From UBA2239 sp050177075 (lineage in GTDB: Bacteria > Pseudomonadota > Gammaproteobacteria > Burkholderiales > UBA9220): a stretch of DNA of 64,000 nucleotides. The DNA lies in assembly GCA_050177075.1 (NCBI GenBank), contig JBFXHL010000002.1, positions 1 to 64,000 of the forward strand. The letters run 5' to 3'. Under the pieces are notes generated by a model, which was not told where the DNA came from, searched no databases, and worked only from the letters and a program-made list of their open reading frames with translations. How positions within the stretch are numbered: the first letter of the stretch is position 1; every line of letters starts with the position of its first letter. Below, piece after piece: positions 51,990-60,864 of this stretch. A program made the translations under genes and the position numbers.

Positions 51990-52682
51990 ATGTTGCGCAA
52001 TGCCCTCGGATTCGGATTGTTGGCCCTGTCGCTGGCCGGCTGCGCCACCCCCCCGTCCACCAACGTGTACCAGCCCATGTCGGCGCGTCCCGCGCCGCAG
52101 CCCCAGGCGCAAGGTGGGAATGGCGCCATCTATCAGGCTGGGGCCAGCCGCATGAACCTGTTCGAGGACCGGCGCGCACGCTACGTGGGGGATACCCTGA
52201 CCGTGGTGATCAACGAGAAGAACAGCGTCAGCTCCAAAACCAACAAGACCGACAGCCACAGCAGCAGCAACACCTACAAGCTCGACCCGCGCATTTTCGG
52301 CGGCGGCACGTCGAGCACGACGGGCGGCACGACCACCGTCAGCAACACCCTTCTCGACGCCTCCGCCGCCAATTCGGCCCAGGACAAGAACCAGAACGAC
52401 AATTCGGGCACCTTCACCGGCACCATCACTGTCACGGTGGTGGAGGTACTACCCAACGGCAATCTGATCGTCAGCGGCGAGAAGCAGATCGCCGTGGACC
52501 ACAAGACCGAGTATCTGCGCCTGTCCGGCGTCGTGAACCCGACTTACATTACCGGCGCCAATACGGTGAGCTCGACCCAGATCGCCGACGCGCGGGTCGA
52601 GTACAAGGGTGGCGAAAGCCTCGACAAGGCCCAGCTGATGAGCTTTCTTACTCGCTTCTTCCTGACGGTGATGCCGTTCTGA
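51990..52682 (+). CDS. flgH: FlgH, flagellar L-ring lipoprotein
   Basis: 230-residue outer-membrane ring protein. The ATG at 51990 follows a perfect ribosome site AAGGAGG (51976-51982) and gives a lipoprotein signal (LLALSLAGC). Family segments are SLFEDRRAR-like (NLFEDRRARYVGDTLTV), PNGNLIVSGEKQI and the C-terminal RFFLTVMPF. Longer in-frame readings upstream would run through the promoter and are rejected. It has its own sigma-54 promoter. Confidence 0.96.
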   Translation: MLRNALGFGLLALSLAGCATPPSTNVYQPMSARPAPQPQAQGGNGAIYQAGASRMNLFEDRRARYVGDTLTVVINEKNSVSSKTNKTDSHSSSNTYKLDPRIFGGGTSSTTGGTTTVSNTLLDASAANSAQDKNQNDNSGTFTGTITVTVVEVLPNGNLIVSGEKQIAVDHKTEYLRLSGVVNPTYITGANTVSSTQIADARVEYKGGESLDKAQLMSFLTRFFLTVMPF

Positions 52683-52699
52683 TGGCGAAAGGGCGGACC

Positions 52700-53806
52700 A
52701 TGAACAGATTCCTGCGGCAATTCGTTATCGTCCTGGCGGCGGCCTGCTTCGCGACGGGCGCGCGGGCGGAACGGATCAAGGACCTGGCCTCGGTGCAGGG
52801 GGTCCGCGCCAACCAGTTGGTGGGCTACGGCCTGGTGGTGGGCCTGGACGGCACTGGCGACCAGACCACCCAGACGCCTTTCACGGTGCAGAGCATCATC
52901 AGCATGATGAACCAGCTCGGCATCGTCATTCCTCCCGGCACCAACCTGCAGCTGAAAAACGTGGCGGCGGTGATGGTGACCGCGACCCTGCCGGCCTATG
53001 CCCGGCCCGGCCAGGAGATCGACGTCACCGTGTCCTCCATGGGCAACGCCAAATCCCTGCGGGGCGGCACCCTGCTGATGACCCCCTTGAAGGGCGCCGA
53101 CAACCAGGTTTACGCCATCGCCCAGGGCAACGTGGTGATCGGCGGCGCCGGCGCGGCGGCGGGCGGGGCCAGCACCCAGGTCAACCAGCTGTCCTCCGGT
53201 CGCATCGCCGCCGGGGCGACGGTGGAGCGGGGGGTGAACACGCCCCTGGGGCAGGGGGAGTTCGTCAACCTGGAGCTGCACGACACCGACTTCACCACCG
53301 CCAACCGCGTTTCCCAGGCCATCAATCTGGCCTACGGCAGCGGCACCGCCCGCGCCCTGGACGGGCGCCTGATCCAGGTGGCCGCTCCCCGGGACAACAA
53401 CCAGCGGGTGGCCTTCCTATCCCGCATCGAAAACCTGCACGTGGAGCCCGGGGAGACGGCGGCCAAGGTGATTCTCAACGCCCGCACCGGTTCCATCGTC
53501 ATGAACCAGACCGTGACGGTGGAGCCCTGCGCCGTGGCCCATGGCAACCTGTCGGTGACCATCAGCGCCGAGCCGGTGGTGAGCCAGCCCGGAGCGCTGT
53601 CGCCGGGGCGGACGGTGGCGCTGCAACGGTCCCAGATCGAGATCAAGGCCGACAAGGGGCAATTGGTTTCCGTGCCGCAAAGCGTCTCCCTGAGCGACGT
53701 GGTGAAGGCCCTCAACTCCGTCGGGGCCACGGCCCAGGACCTGCTCTCCATCCTTCAGGCCATGAAGGCGGCCGGCGCTCTGCGCGCCGAGCTGGAAGTG
53801 ATATGA
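52700..53806 (+). CDS. flgI: FlgI, flagellar P-ring protein
   Basis: 368-residue periplasmic ring subunit, close to the E. coli length (365). The signal peptide is FVIVLAAACFATGARA. The mature protein begins ERIKDLASVQGVRANQLVGYGLVVGLDGTGDQ (residues 24-55). The C-terminus has LSDVVKALNSVGATAQDLLSILQAMKAAGAL. The start at 52700 gives the better signal peptide; an in-frame ATG at 52682 overlapping the flgH stop is possible. FlgA, its chaperone, is encoded at the other end of the locus. Confidence 0.96.
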   Translation: MNRFLRQFVIVLAAACFATGARAERIKDLASVQGVRANQLVGYGLVVGLDGTGDQTTQTPFTVQSIISMMNQLGIVIPPGTNLQLKNVAAVMVTATLPAYARPGQEIDVTVSSMGNAKSLRGGTLLMTPLKGADNQVYAIAQGNVVIGGAGAAAGGASTQVNQLSSGRIAAGATVERGVNTPLGQGEFVNLELHDTDFTTANRVSQAINLAYGSGTARALDGRLIQVAAPRDNNQRVAFLSRIENLHVEPGETAAKVILNARTGSIVMNQTVTVEPCAVAHGNLSVTISAEPVVSQPGALSPGRTVALQRSQIEIKADKGQLVSVPQSVSLSDVVKALNSVGATAQDLLSILQAMKAAGALRAELEVI

Positions 53807-53836
53807 TGGGCCGGGTCTGACCACGCTGCTTCGCTG

Positions 53837-54784
53837 ATGTCGGCTCCGTATAGCGCCATGAACTCCAACATCGATCTTACCGCCCGGTTGGCTCTGGATG
53901 TCCAGAGCGTGGACAGTCTGCGCCTGCAGGCCAAGCGGGACCCCCAGGCGGCGGTCAAGTCGGCGGCCAAGCAGTTCGAGGCCATGTTCTTGAATATCCT
54001 CTTCAAGAGCATGCGCGACGCCACGCCCCAGGACTCCCTATTCGACAGCAGCCAGAGCCGCATGTTCACCCAGATGCTGGACCAGCAGATGGCGCAGAAA
54101 ATCTCCACCACCGGCAAGGGAATAGGGCTGGCCGAGGCGCTGACGCAGCAGCTGATGCGCGCCTATAAGAACAGCACGCCCCCCAGCGCCCAGGGGGACG
54201 GCAAGGAGGCCCAGGCCTATCCTCTCAAGACGGAGGCGGCCCCGATTCCTCTGACTCAAGGCTTGCCGGCTTCGGGCCTGCCGCTTTCCTCTTCCGCTTC
54301 ATCCGGCGCCGACGGGCGCAAGGAGTTCGTCGGCCGTCTCTGGCCCCACGCGGTGGAGGCGGGCCAATCCCTCGGCGTGCCGCCCCACTTCCTGATCGCT
54401 CAGGCGGCCCTGGAAAGCGGCTGGGGCAAGGGGGAGATCCGCGGCGCGGACGGCAAGCCCAGCTACAACCTGTTTGGCATCAAGGCTGGGGCCGGGTGGA
54501 AGGGGGAAGTGGTCCACGCCGCCACCACCGAGTATGTCAACGGCCAGGCCCAGGCAACGACGGAACCCTTCCGCGCCTATGCCTCCTATGCCGATGCCTT
54601 CCGCGATTACGCCGGCCTGCTGGCCAACAATCCGCGCTATGCTTCCGTGCTGCGGAACTCCTCCGATGCCAACGCCTTCGCCCAGGAATTACAGCGGGCG
54701 GGGTACGCCACCGACCCCATGTACGCCTCCAAGCTGTCCCGCATCATGGCCAGCAGCGCCTTCCGGGAAGCTCTCGCCGGTTGA
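53837..54784 (+). CDS. flgJ: FlgJ, rod-cap protein with peptidoglycan hydrolase domain
   Basis: 315-residue dual-domain protein. The N-terminal rod-binding domain (about 30-110; AAKQFEAMFLNILFKSMRDAT) caps the growing rod. A Ser/Pro-rich linker leads to a C-terminal glucosaminidase-type muramidase (about 155-315), with catalytic Glu in AQAALESGWGKGE, and NLFGIKAG, FRAYASYADAFRDYAGLL. An ATG at 53858 is an alternative start. It is the last gene of the flgHIJ unit; flgK has its own promoter. Confidence 0.95.
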   Translation: MSAPYSAMNSNIDLTARLALDVQSVDSLRLQAKRDPQAAVKSAAKQFEAMFLNILFKSMRDATPQDSLFDSSQSRMFTQMLDQQMAQKISTTGKGIGLAEALTQQLMRAYKNSTPPSAQGDGKEAQAYPLKTEAAPIPLTQGLPASGLPLSSSASSGADGRKEFVGRLWPHAVEAGQSLGVPPHFLIAQAALESGWGKGEIRGADGKPSYNLFGIKAGAGWKGEVVHAATTEYVNGQAQATTEPFRAYASYADAFRDYAGLLANNPRYASVLRNSSDANAFAQELQRAGYATDPMYASKLSRIMASSAFREALAG

Positions 54785-54801
54785 GCGGGCGGTTTGCCGG
54801 C

Positions 54802-54820
54802 GGCGGCAATATTTGCCGTT
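54802..54820. promoter_or_regulatory. Palindromic candidate enhancer upstream of flgK
   Basis: GGCGGCAA-TAT-TTGCCGTT, identical to the flgB and flgH sites except for the last two bases. The centre is 63 bp before the GG of the flgK sigma-54-type element. Confidence 0.6.
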
Positions 54821-54871
54821 CCCTTGTTCTCTGAAATCCGCTAAACCCCGGCCTGGCAAGGCTTCCGTCGA

Positions 54872-54888
54872 TTGGCACGTTTTGTGCT
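54872..54888 (+). promoter_or_regulatory. Sigma-54 promoter of flgK
   Basis: TTGGCACGTTTTGTGCT has a perfect TTGGCACG -24 half and GG-N10-GC spacing. It lies 111 nt before the flgK ATG. The long leader includes ATGTCGG/CCGACAT (54912-54918, 54959-54965) as a possible stem. Confidence 0.85.
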
Positions 54889-54998
54889 GAAGTCAGGGCA
54901 AGCGTTATGGAATGTCGGCTCAAGAATTACTGATTCGGGCCGAAAAATACTGAACGTTCCGACATGAATTGAACGGTCGGGGCGCGGGAGAAAGAGAT

Positions 54999-57161
54999 AT
55001 GGGAAGCATCTACGGAACCGGCGTCAGCGCCTTGCTGGCTTCGCAGGCGGGAATTCTGACGACCCAGCACAACATCGCCAACGTCAACACGGATGGGTAT
55101 CACCGCCAGCAGACCATCCAGGTGACCAACGTGCCCCAGTTCACCGGCGCCGGTTTTATCGGCAATGGCGTGAGCGTGGATACCGTGAAGCGCATCTACA
55201 ACCAGTACCTGGACGCTCAGGTGCTGAATGCCGATGCCCAGCAGAATCAGCTGCAGGCCTATTACGACCAGATCAGCCAGATCGACAACATGCTGGCGGA
55301 CCAGACCTCGGGCCTGACCCCTGCTCTGAGTTCCTTTTTTCAGGGCGTCGGCGACGTGGCGGCCAACCCCAGCTCGATCCCGGCCCGCCAGTCCATGATT
55401 GGCACCGCCCAGGCGATGGTGTCGCGGATTCACGCCCTCGACAGCCGTTTGCGCGACATCCGCAACGGCATCAATACCCAGCTCACCAGCCTCACCCAGC
55501 AGATCAACTCCTATTCCACCCAGATCGCCAGCCTGAACAAGCAGATCGCAGTCGCCGAAAGTTCCGCGGGAACGGACCAGGCCAACGATCTGCACGATCA
55601 ACGCGATCAGTTGGTGGCGAACCTGAACAAGCTGGTGAAAGCCAACGTCGTGGTGCAGAGCGACGGCAGCTACAACGTCTTCATCGGCAACGGTCAGGCG
55701 TTGGTGGTGGGGCAGAGCACCTACCAACTTGCCGCCCGGCAGTCCTTGGACGACCAGGAGCAGCTCGACCTGTTCTACCAGACCAGCCCGGGGACCAACA
55801 ACTACGTGGCGATCAAGTCCGATTTGCTGACCGGCGGCCAACTGGGCGGCCTGCTGAAGTTCCGCAGCGAAAGCCTGGATGCCGCCCAGAACGCCCTGGG
55901 TCGGGTTGCCATCGCCATCGCCCAGACCTTCAACGACCAGCACCGCTTGGGGACGGACCTCAACGGTCTGGCTGGCGGAGATTTCTTCACCGTGGGCCAG
56001 CCCTCGGTGCTGCCCAACACCCAGAACACCGGGACGGGGGCGGTGTCGGTGAGCATCGATGACGTCGGCGCGCTGACAACCAGCGACTACAGCCTCTCTT
56101 ATCTCGGCGGCAACAACTACAGCCTGATTCGCCTCTCCGACAACACCACCACCAATTTCACCAGCGCGGTGCCGGCGACGAAGACGGTGGACGGCATAAC
56201 CATCAAGATTACCGCGGTGCCCAACGCCAACGACAGCTTCCTCATCCGCCCCACCCGCAACGGGTCGCGGGACATGGACGTGGCCATCAGCGATACCAGC
56301 CGGATTGCCGCCGCCGCGCCGATGCGGACCAACGCCACTTCCACCAATACGGGAACCGGCGCGATTTCGCTTGGGTCCGTGGTGCCGCCGGTGGGCAATG
56401 TCACCATTACCTTCAACGGGGCGGCCAACGCCTTCGACGTGGTGGACAACACCACCGGCGCCACTATTGCCGCTGCCGTCCCGTACACTGGCGCCAACCA
56501 GGTTATCCAGTACCCGGCGGGCACCGGCTGGCCGATCAACGTGTCCGCCCCCGCAGGCGGCACCGTGATCAACGTCAACAAGACCGTAACCAGCGTCACG
56601 TCCGGCAGCGCGACCGTCAGCCCGACGGTGGACAACAACGTGACGGTGACGTTTACCGATGCCACCCACTACAACGTGGTGGACGCCAACGGCAACAACC
56701 TGGCGCTGAACGTGGTGTACAGTCCCGCCACCGGCGCCACCCTGACCTATAATGGCTGGACGGCCGACTTGTCCGGCGCGCCGGCCGCCGGCGACACCTT
56801 CACCATCGCGCCCAACGTCAACGGCACGATGGACAACCGCAACGCCCTGGCCTTGGCGGCCCTGCAAACCAAGAGCACGATGGTGAACAACGCTTCGGGG
56901 ACGCCCACCACCTCCTATGTCGGCGCTTACAGCCAGATGGTGAGCGACGTGGGCAACAAGACGAAGGAACTCGATATCACCAACAAGGCGCAAAAAGCCT
57001 TGGTGGCCCAAGTGAAGCAATCCCAGCAGTCCCTCTCCGGGGTCAACCTGGACGAGGAAGCGGCGAACCTGATCCGCTATCAGCAGGCCTACCAGGCGGC
57101 GGGCAAGATGATCCAGGTGGCGACCACCATGTTCGATACGCTGCTCAGCCTGGGCAAGTAA
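54999..57161 (+). CDS. flgK: FlgK, hook-filament junction protein 1 (enlarged)
   Basis: 720-residue junction protein, much longer than E. coli FlgK (547). The ATG at 54999 follows GGGAGAAAGAG. The conserved N-terminus (GSIYGTGVSALLASQAGI, NIANVNTDGYHRQ) and C-terminus (NLDEEAANLIRYQQAYQAAGKMIQVA) are intact. The extra length lies in the middle (about 340-625), with repeated segments NTGTGA[V/I]S, a [Y/F]xVVDxxxG turn and a GDTFTI-type strand. These look like two or three surface modules added in tandem. Confidence 0.95.
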   Translation: MGSIYGTGVSALLASQAGILTTQHNIANVNTDGYHRQQTIQVTNVPQFTGAGFIGNGVSVDTVKRIYNQYLDAQVLNADAQQNQLQAYYDQISQIDNMLADQTSGLTPALSSFFQGVGDVAANPSSIPARQSMIGTAQAMVSRIHALDSRLRDIRNGINTQLTSLTQQINSYSTQIASLNKQIAVAESSAGTDQANDLHDQRDQLVANLNKLVKANVVVQSDGSYNVFIGNGQALVVGQSTYQLAARQSLDDQEQLDLFYQTSPGTNNYVAIKSDLLTGGQLGGLLKFRSESLDAAQNALGRVAIAIAQTFNDQHRLGTDLNGLAGGDFFTVGQPSVLPNTQNTGTGAVSVSIDDVGALTTSDYSLSYLGGNNYSLIRLSDNTTTNFTSAVPATKTVDGITIKITAVPNANDSFLIRPTRNGSRDMDVAISDTSRIAAAAPMRTNATSTNTGTGAISLGSVVPPVGNVTITFNGAANAFDVVDNTTGATIAAAVPYTGANQVIQYPAGTGWPINVSAPAGGTVINVNKTVTSVTSGSATVSPTVDNNVTVTFTDATHYNVVDANGNNLALNVVYSPATGATLTYNGWTADLSGAPAAGDTFTIAPNVNGTMDNRNALALAALQTKSTMVNNASGTPTTSYVGAYSQMVSDVGNKTKELDITNKAQKALVAQVKQSQQSLSGVNLDEEAANLIRYQQAYQAAGKMIQVATTMFDTLLSLGK

Positions 57162-57172
57162 GGAGATAGATC

Positions 57173-58723
57173 ATGAGAGTCTCTACTCCAACCCTCTATG
57201 AACGAGGCATAACGGCGATTCAGGACCAGACCGGCAACCTGCTCAAGATCAACGAGCAGATCGCCGCCATGCGCCGCGTGCTGACGCCGGCGGATGACCC
57301 GGTGGCGGCGGCGCGGGCCATGGAGGTCGCCCAGTCCCAGAGCGCCAACGACCAGTACCTCAACAACCAGAAATCGGCCGGCAACACCCTGGCCCTGGAG
57401 GACACCACCCTCAGCCAGGTGGGCGATTTGCTCCAGCACATTCGCCAGCTGGCGGTGGACGCCGGCAACGGCGCCTACGACAACACCAACCGTGGCTACA
57501 TCGCCAAGGAGCTGCGCAGCAACCTGCAGCAGCTGATGGGATTCGCCAACACCACCGATGGCAACGGCGCCTATCTGTTCTCCGGCTACCAGGGCGGGGT
57601 GATTCCTTTCTCCACTACCGGCGGGGCTTCGGCACCCGTTCAGTACAACGGAGACCAAGGGCAGCGGCTGCTCCAGATCAATGCCTCGCGGCAAATTCCC
57701 GTCAGCGATTCCGGCGCCGATATCTTCATGAACGTGAAGAACGGCAACGGCACCTTTGCGGCCACACCGGCCGCCACCAACAACGGGACGGGGGTTATCA
57801 ACACCGGCAACGTGCTCGATCCCACCAAGTGGAACGCGGCGGGTCTGAGCAAGGACTATTCGGTGAAGTTCCGCACCCTTCCCACCACCATCACCCCCGC
57901 GCCCGGCGCGGGCAACGAGATCGGCATCGCGGATACGGCGGCCTGGAGCGCGACCGGCCAGAGCGTCAACGTGACGTTCAATGCCGGCGGCACTTACACC
58001 GTGACCGACAAGACCCATGGCACGACCACCGGCCCCATCGCCTACACGGGGGCACCGATCAATATCCAGGGTGCTGGCCTGTCGTTCAACTGGGACCCGG
58101 GGGCGGGAGCTTCCTTCGATATCAGCGGCAGCTCCACCACCTACGACCTCGTCGACAACGTCAGCGGCAATTCCCTCATCACCGGCGCCGCGCCTCCCGC
58201 AACGGGCGCCTATCCGCGCACCTACACCAGCGGCCAGGCCATTCCCTTTTCCAACCTGGCGGTGCCGGCGGTGGGCTCCGACTACGGCGTCGACGTCACC
58301 ATCGAGGGCATGCCGGCCAACAACGACAGCTTCAGCGTCAAGGCCAGCAGCAACGAGAGCATGTTCAAGACCATCGACGATTTGGCTACTCTGCTGGAAG
58401 CCGGCGTGCGCGACGGGGCTGGCAGCGACATCGACCGCGCGAAACTGGCCAACGGCATCAACAAGGCCCTGGCAAACCTGTCCAACGACATCGACAAGAT
58501 TTCCACCGTGCGGGCTTCGGTGGGATCGCGGATGAACGAGGTGGACGGGGCGAACAACCTGAGCCAGGACATGACCACGGTCTACAAGAAGAATCTCTCC
58601 GACCTGCTGGATCTCGACTTCGCCAAGGCGGTCAGCGACCTGACCCAGCAGCAGGCGAGCCTGGATGCGGCCCAGAAGGCCTATACCCGGGTAACGGGAC
58701 TGAGTCTGTTCAACTACCTGTAA
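57173..58723 (+). CDS. flgL: FlgL, hook-filament junction protein 3 (enlarged)
   Basis: 516-residue junction protein versus 317 in E. coli. The N-terminus RVSTPTLYERGITAIQDQTGNLLKINEQIA (residues 2-31) and C-terminus SDLTQQQASLDAAQKAYTRVTGLSLFNYL (residues 488-516) are typical. The middle (about 190-400) contains modules resembling those in FlgK (YTVTDKTHG, YDLVDNVSG, NDSFSVKAS). It is 11 nt after flgK. There is no terminator with a T-tract after it; only a short hairpin region separates it from the convergent serB. Confidence 0.95.
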   Translation: MRVSTPTLYERGITAIQDQTGNLLKINEQIAAMRRVLTPADDPVAAARAMEVAQSQSANDQYLNNQKSAGNTLALEDTTLSQVGDLLQHIRQLAVDAGNGAYDNTNRGYIAKELRSNLQQLMGFANTTDGNGAYLFSGYQGGVIPFSTTGGASAPVQYNGDQGQRLLQINASRQIPVSDSGADIFMNVKNGNGTFAATPAATNNGTGVINTGNVLDPTKWNAAGLSKDYSVKFRTLPTTITPAPGAGNEIGIADTAAWSATGQSVNVTFNAGGTYTVTDKTHGTTTGPIAYTGAPINIQGAGLSFNWDPGAGASFDISGSSTTYDLVDNVSGNSLITGAAPPATGAYPRTYTSGQAIPFSNLAVPAVGSDYGVDVTIEGMPANNDSFSVKASSNESMFKTIDDLATLLEAGVRDGAGSDIDRAKLANGINKALANLSNDIDKISTVRASVGSRMNEVDGANNLSQDMTTVYKKNLSDLLDLDFAKAVSDLTQQQASLDAAQKAYTRVTGLSLFNYL

Positions 58724-58781
58724 GAGCCTGTCCCAGGCCCGTGCCGCGTCCTGACGGCTGCCGGCCCGCGCCTCGGATTCC

Positions 58782-59612
58782 TTATCCCAGCAGGGGAAGC
58801 ACGCCCTCCAGCCCGGCATGGTCCAGGGCGTGGTCGGCGTGCTTTTTTAATGCCGCGCCGGCCCGGAAGGCGATGCCGACGCCGGCCGCCTGCAGCATTG
58901 CCAGGTCGTTGGCGCCGTCGCCGACGGCAGCGCTTTGGCTCATGGACAATCCCAATTCGCGGCATGTCTCCGCCAGGACTTTCGCCTTTCCCGCGGCGTC
59001 CAGCAAAGGTCCGGCAAGACGGCCGGTCAGTTTTCCCCGGCGGATTTCCAGGGTGTTGCAGGCGACGAAATCCAGGCCAAGGTCGGCTTGCAGGCGGTGG
59101 GCGAAGTAGTCGAAGCCGCCGGTGGCGAGGAGGGTCTTGACGCCTCTTCCTTTCAGTTCGGCGAGCAAGGCCCTGGCGCCGGGGTTGGGGCGAACCCTGT
59201 CCGCGTACACCTGCTCCAGGGCGCTTTCCCCCAAGCCGGCCAGAAGCGCCACCCGCTGGCGGAAGCTGGCGGCGAAATCGATCTCGCCGGCCATGGACAA
59301 AGCGGTGAGGCGGGACACCTCCTCGCCGACGCCGGCCAGCGTCGCCAGGTCGTCGAGGGTCTCGGTGGCGATGAGGGTGGAGTCCATGTCGAAGGCTACC
59401 AGGCCGAAGTCCGACAGGCGGCGTCGCGGCGGCACATAGGCCCAATCCAGCCGGTAGCTGGCGCAGAGTTCCGGCAGGGTGGGATGAGGCGAGGCGCCGT
59501 CTAAACGCCAAGCAGTGGGGGTGAGGCGCCGCCACTCCCCGCCCGGGTAAAGCTCCGCCAGGGCAGGAAGTCGCGGCTCGGGGTCTGTCGACCCCTGCAG
59601 GACCAGGTTCAA
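58782..59612 (-). CDS. serB: SerB, phosphoserine phosphatase
   Basis: Last step of serine biosynthesis. 276 residues, HAD superfamily: DxD motif in FDMDSTLI, motif II region LATGGFDYFA, motif III Lys in AAGKAKVL, and GDGANDLAML. The likely start is TTG at 59612, overlapping the DUF1015 stop (TTGA), which gives translational coupling. The N-terminal ACT-like region is short compared with E. coli SerB (322). It is the last gene of the mfd-DUF1015-serB unit. Confidence 0.93.
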   Translation of the reverse strand: MNLVLQGSTDPEPRLPALAELYPGGEWRRLTPTAWRLDGASPHPTLPELCASYRLDWAYVPPRRRLSDFGLVAFDMDSTLIATETLDDLATLAGVGEEVSRLTALSMAGEIDFAASFRQRVALLAGLGESALEQVYADRVRPNPGARALLAELKGRGVKTLLATGGFDYFAHRLQADLGLDFVACNTLEIRRGKLTGRLAGPLLDAAGKAKVLAETCRELGLSMSQSAAVGDGANDLAMLQAAGVGIAFRAGAALKKHADHALDHAGLEGVLPLLG

Positions 59613-60853
59613 TCCAGGACGTGGGAAACCAGGCCGTCGGCCAGCTTGGGTTCGAACCAGGTGGACTTGGGCGGCATCACGGCGCCGGCGTCGGCCACCG
59701 CCATCAGGTCCTCCATGCGGGTGGGGAAAAGAGCGAAAGCCAGGGCCATTTCGCCGCTGTCGACGCGCTTTTCCAGTTCATCCAGGCCACGGATGCCGCC
59801 GACGAAGTCGATGCGCTTGTCGCGACGCGGGTCGGTAATGCCGAGAGCCGGGGCGATGAGGTAGTTTTGCAGCAGGCTCACGTCCAGCCTGGCCACGGGG
59901 TCGTGGGAAGGCACCAGGTCGGGGCGGAAAGTGAGCTTGTACCACTGGCCGCCGTGATAGAGGCCGAATTCCCTCGGCTTGGCGGGTTTGACCTGGCCGG
60001 GGGCCTTTTCCACGGCGAAGCACTCCCGCGCCTTGCAGAAAAAATCCTCGCTGCTCAGGCCGTTGAGGTCCTTGATCACCCGGTTGTAGTCCATGATCTT
60101 CATCTGGTGGTGGGGGAAGATCACCGACAGGAAGTAGTTGTAGCTTTCCTCGCCGCTGTGGGCCGGGTTGGCTGCCTTGCGGGCCGCGCACACACGGGAG
60201 GCGGCGGCGGAACGGTGGTGGCCGTCGGCGATGTAGAGGGCGGGCATGGCGTCGAAGAGGGCGGTGACGCGTTCCAACGCGGCGGCGTCGCGGATCACCC
60301 AGATGCTGTGGCGGATGCCGTCGTCGGCGGTGACGTCGGCGTCGGGTTCGCCGGCGCTGGCCTGGGCCAGGATGGCGTCCACCTCGGGAGCGTCGGGGTA
60401 GGCCAGCAGCACCGGGCCGGTTTGGGCGTTGAGGGCGTCCACCTGGCGCACCCGGTCGTCTTCCTTGTCCGGGCGGGTGAATTCGTGCTTGCGGATGCGG
60501 TTGGTGTCGTAGTCCGCCACCGACGCCGCCGCCACCAGGCCGGTCTGGCTGTGGCCGCCCATCACCAGGCGGTAGGCGTAGTAGCAGGGGGCCTCGTCCC
60601 GCTTCAGGACGCCGGCGTCGAGCTGCTTTTTCAGGTTTTCCGCCGCCTTGGCATAGACCTCCGGGGCGTAGGGGTCGGTTTCCGGGGGCAGGTCGATTTC
60701 CGGCTTGGAAATGTGGAGGAAGCTCCAGGGCTTGCCTGCGGCACGGACCCGGGCCTCCTCGGTGGACAGCACGTCGTAGGGCGGGGCGGCCACGTCGGCG
60801 GCGCGGCCGGGGGCGGGGCGAAGACCGGGGAAGGGGCGGATGAGATGGGTCAT
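59609..60853 (-). CDS. DUF1015 family protein
   Basis: 414-residue protein of the DUF1015 family, commonly beside serB. The ATG at 60853 is chosen because homologues begin near FPGLRPAPGRAADVAAPPYDVL; a longer upstream reading is only antisense of mfd. The hallmark ADGHHR is present (YIADGHHRSAAASRV). Other conserved parts are HEFTRPDKEDDR and the C-terminal MPPKSTWFEPKL. The family is cytoplasmic, with a proposed kinase-like or serine-metabolism link that is not established. It is coupled to serB by overlap. Confidence 0.9.
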   Translation of the reverse strand: MTHLIRPFPGLRPAPGRAADVAAPPYDVLSTEEARVRAAGKPWSFLHISKPEIDLPPETDPYAPEVYAKAAENLKKQLDAGVLKRDEAPCYYAYRLVMGGHSQTGLVAAASVADYDTNRIRKHEFTRPDKEDDRVRQVDALNAQTGPVLLAYPDAPEVDAILAQASAGEPDADVTADDGIRHSIWVIRDAAALERVTALFDAMPALYIADGHHRSAAASRVCAARKAANPAHSGEESYNYFLSVIFPHHQMKIMDYNRVIKDLNGLSSEDFFCKARECFAVEKAPGQVKPAKPREFGLYHGGQWYKLTFRPDLVPSHDPVARLDVSLLQNYLIAPALGITDPRRDKRIDFVGGIRGLDELEKRVDSGEMALAFALFPTRMEDLMAVADAGAVMPPKSTWFEPKLADGLVSHVLD

Positions 60854-60864
60854 GGTCGTGGGCT

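Noticed and set aside
58734..58760. GAGCCTGTCCCAGG...GTGCCGCG after flgL resembles the end of the flg fold-back element
   Set aside because: Similarity is limited to scattered bases, there is no matching inverted end, and no duplication flanks it.
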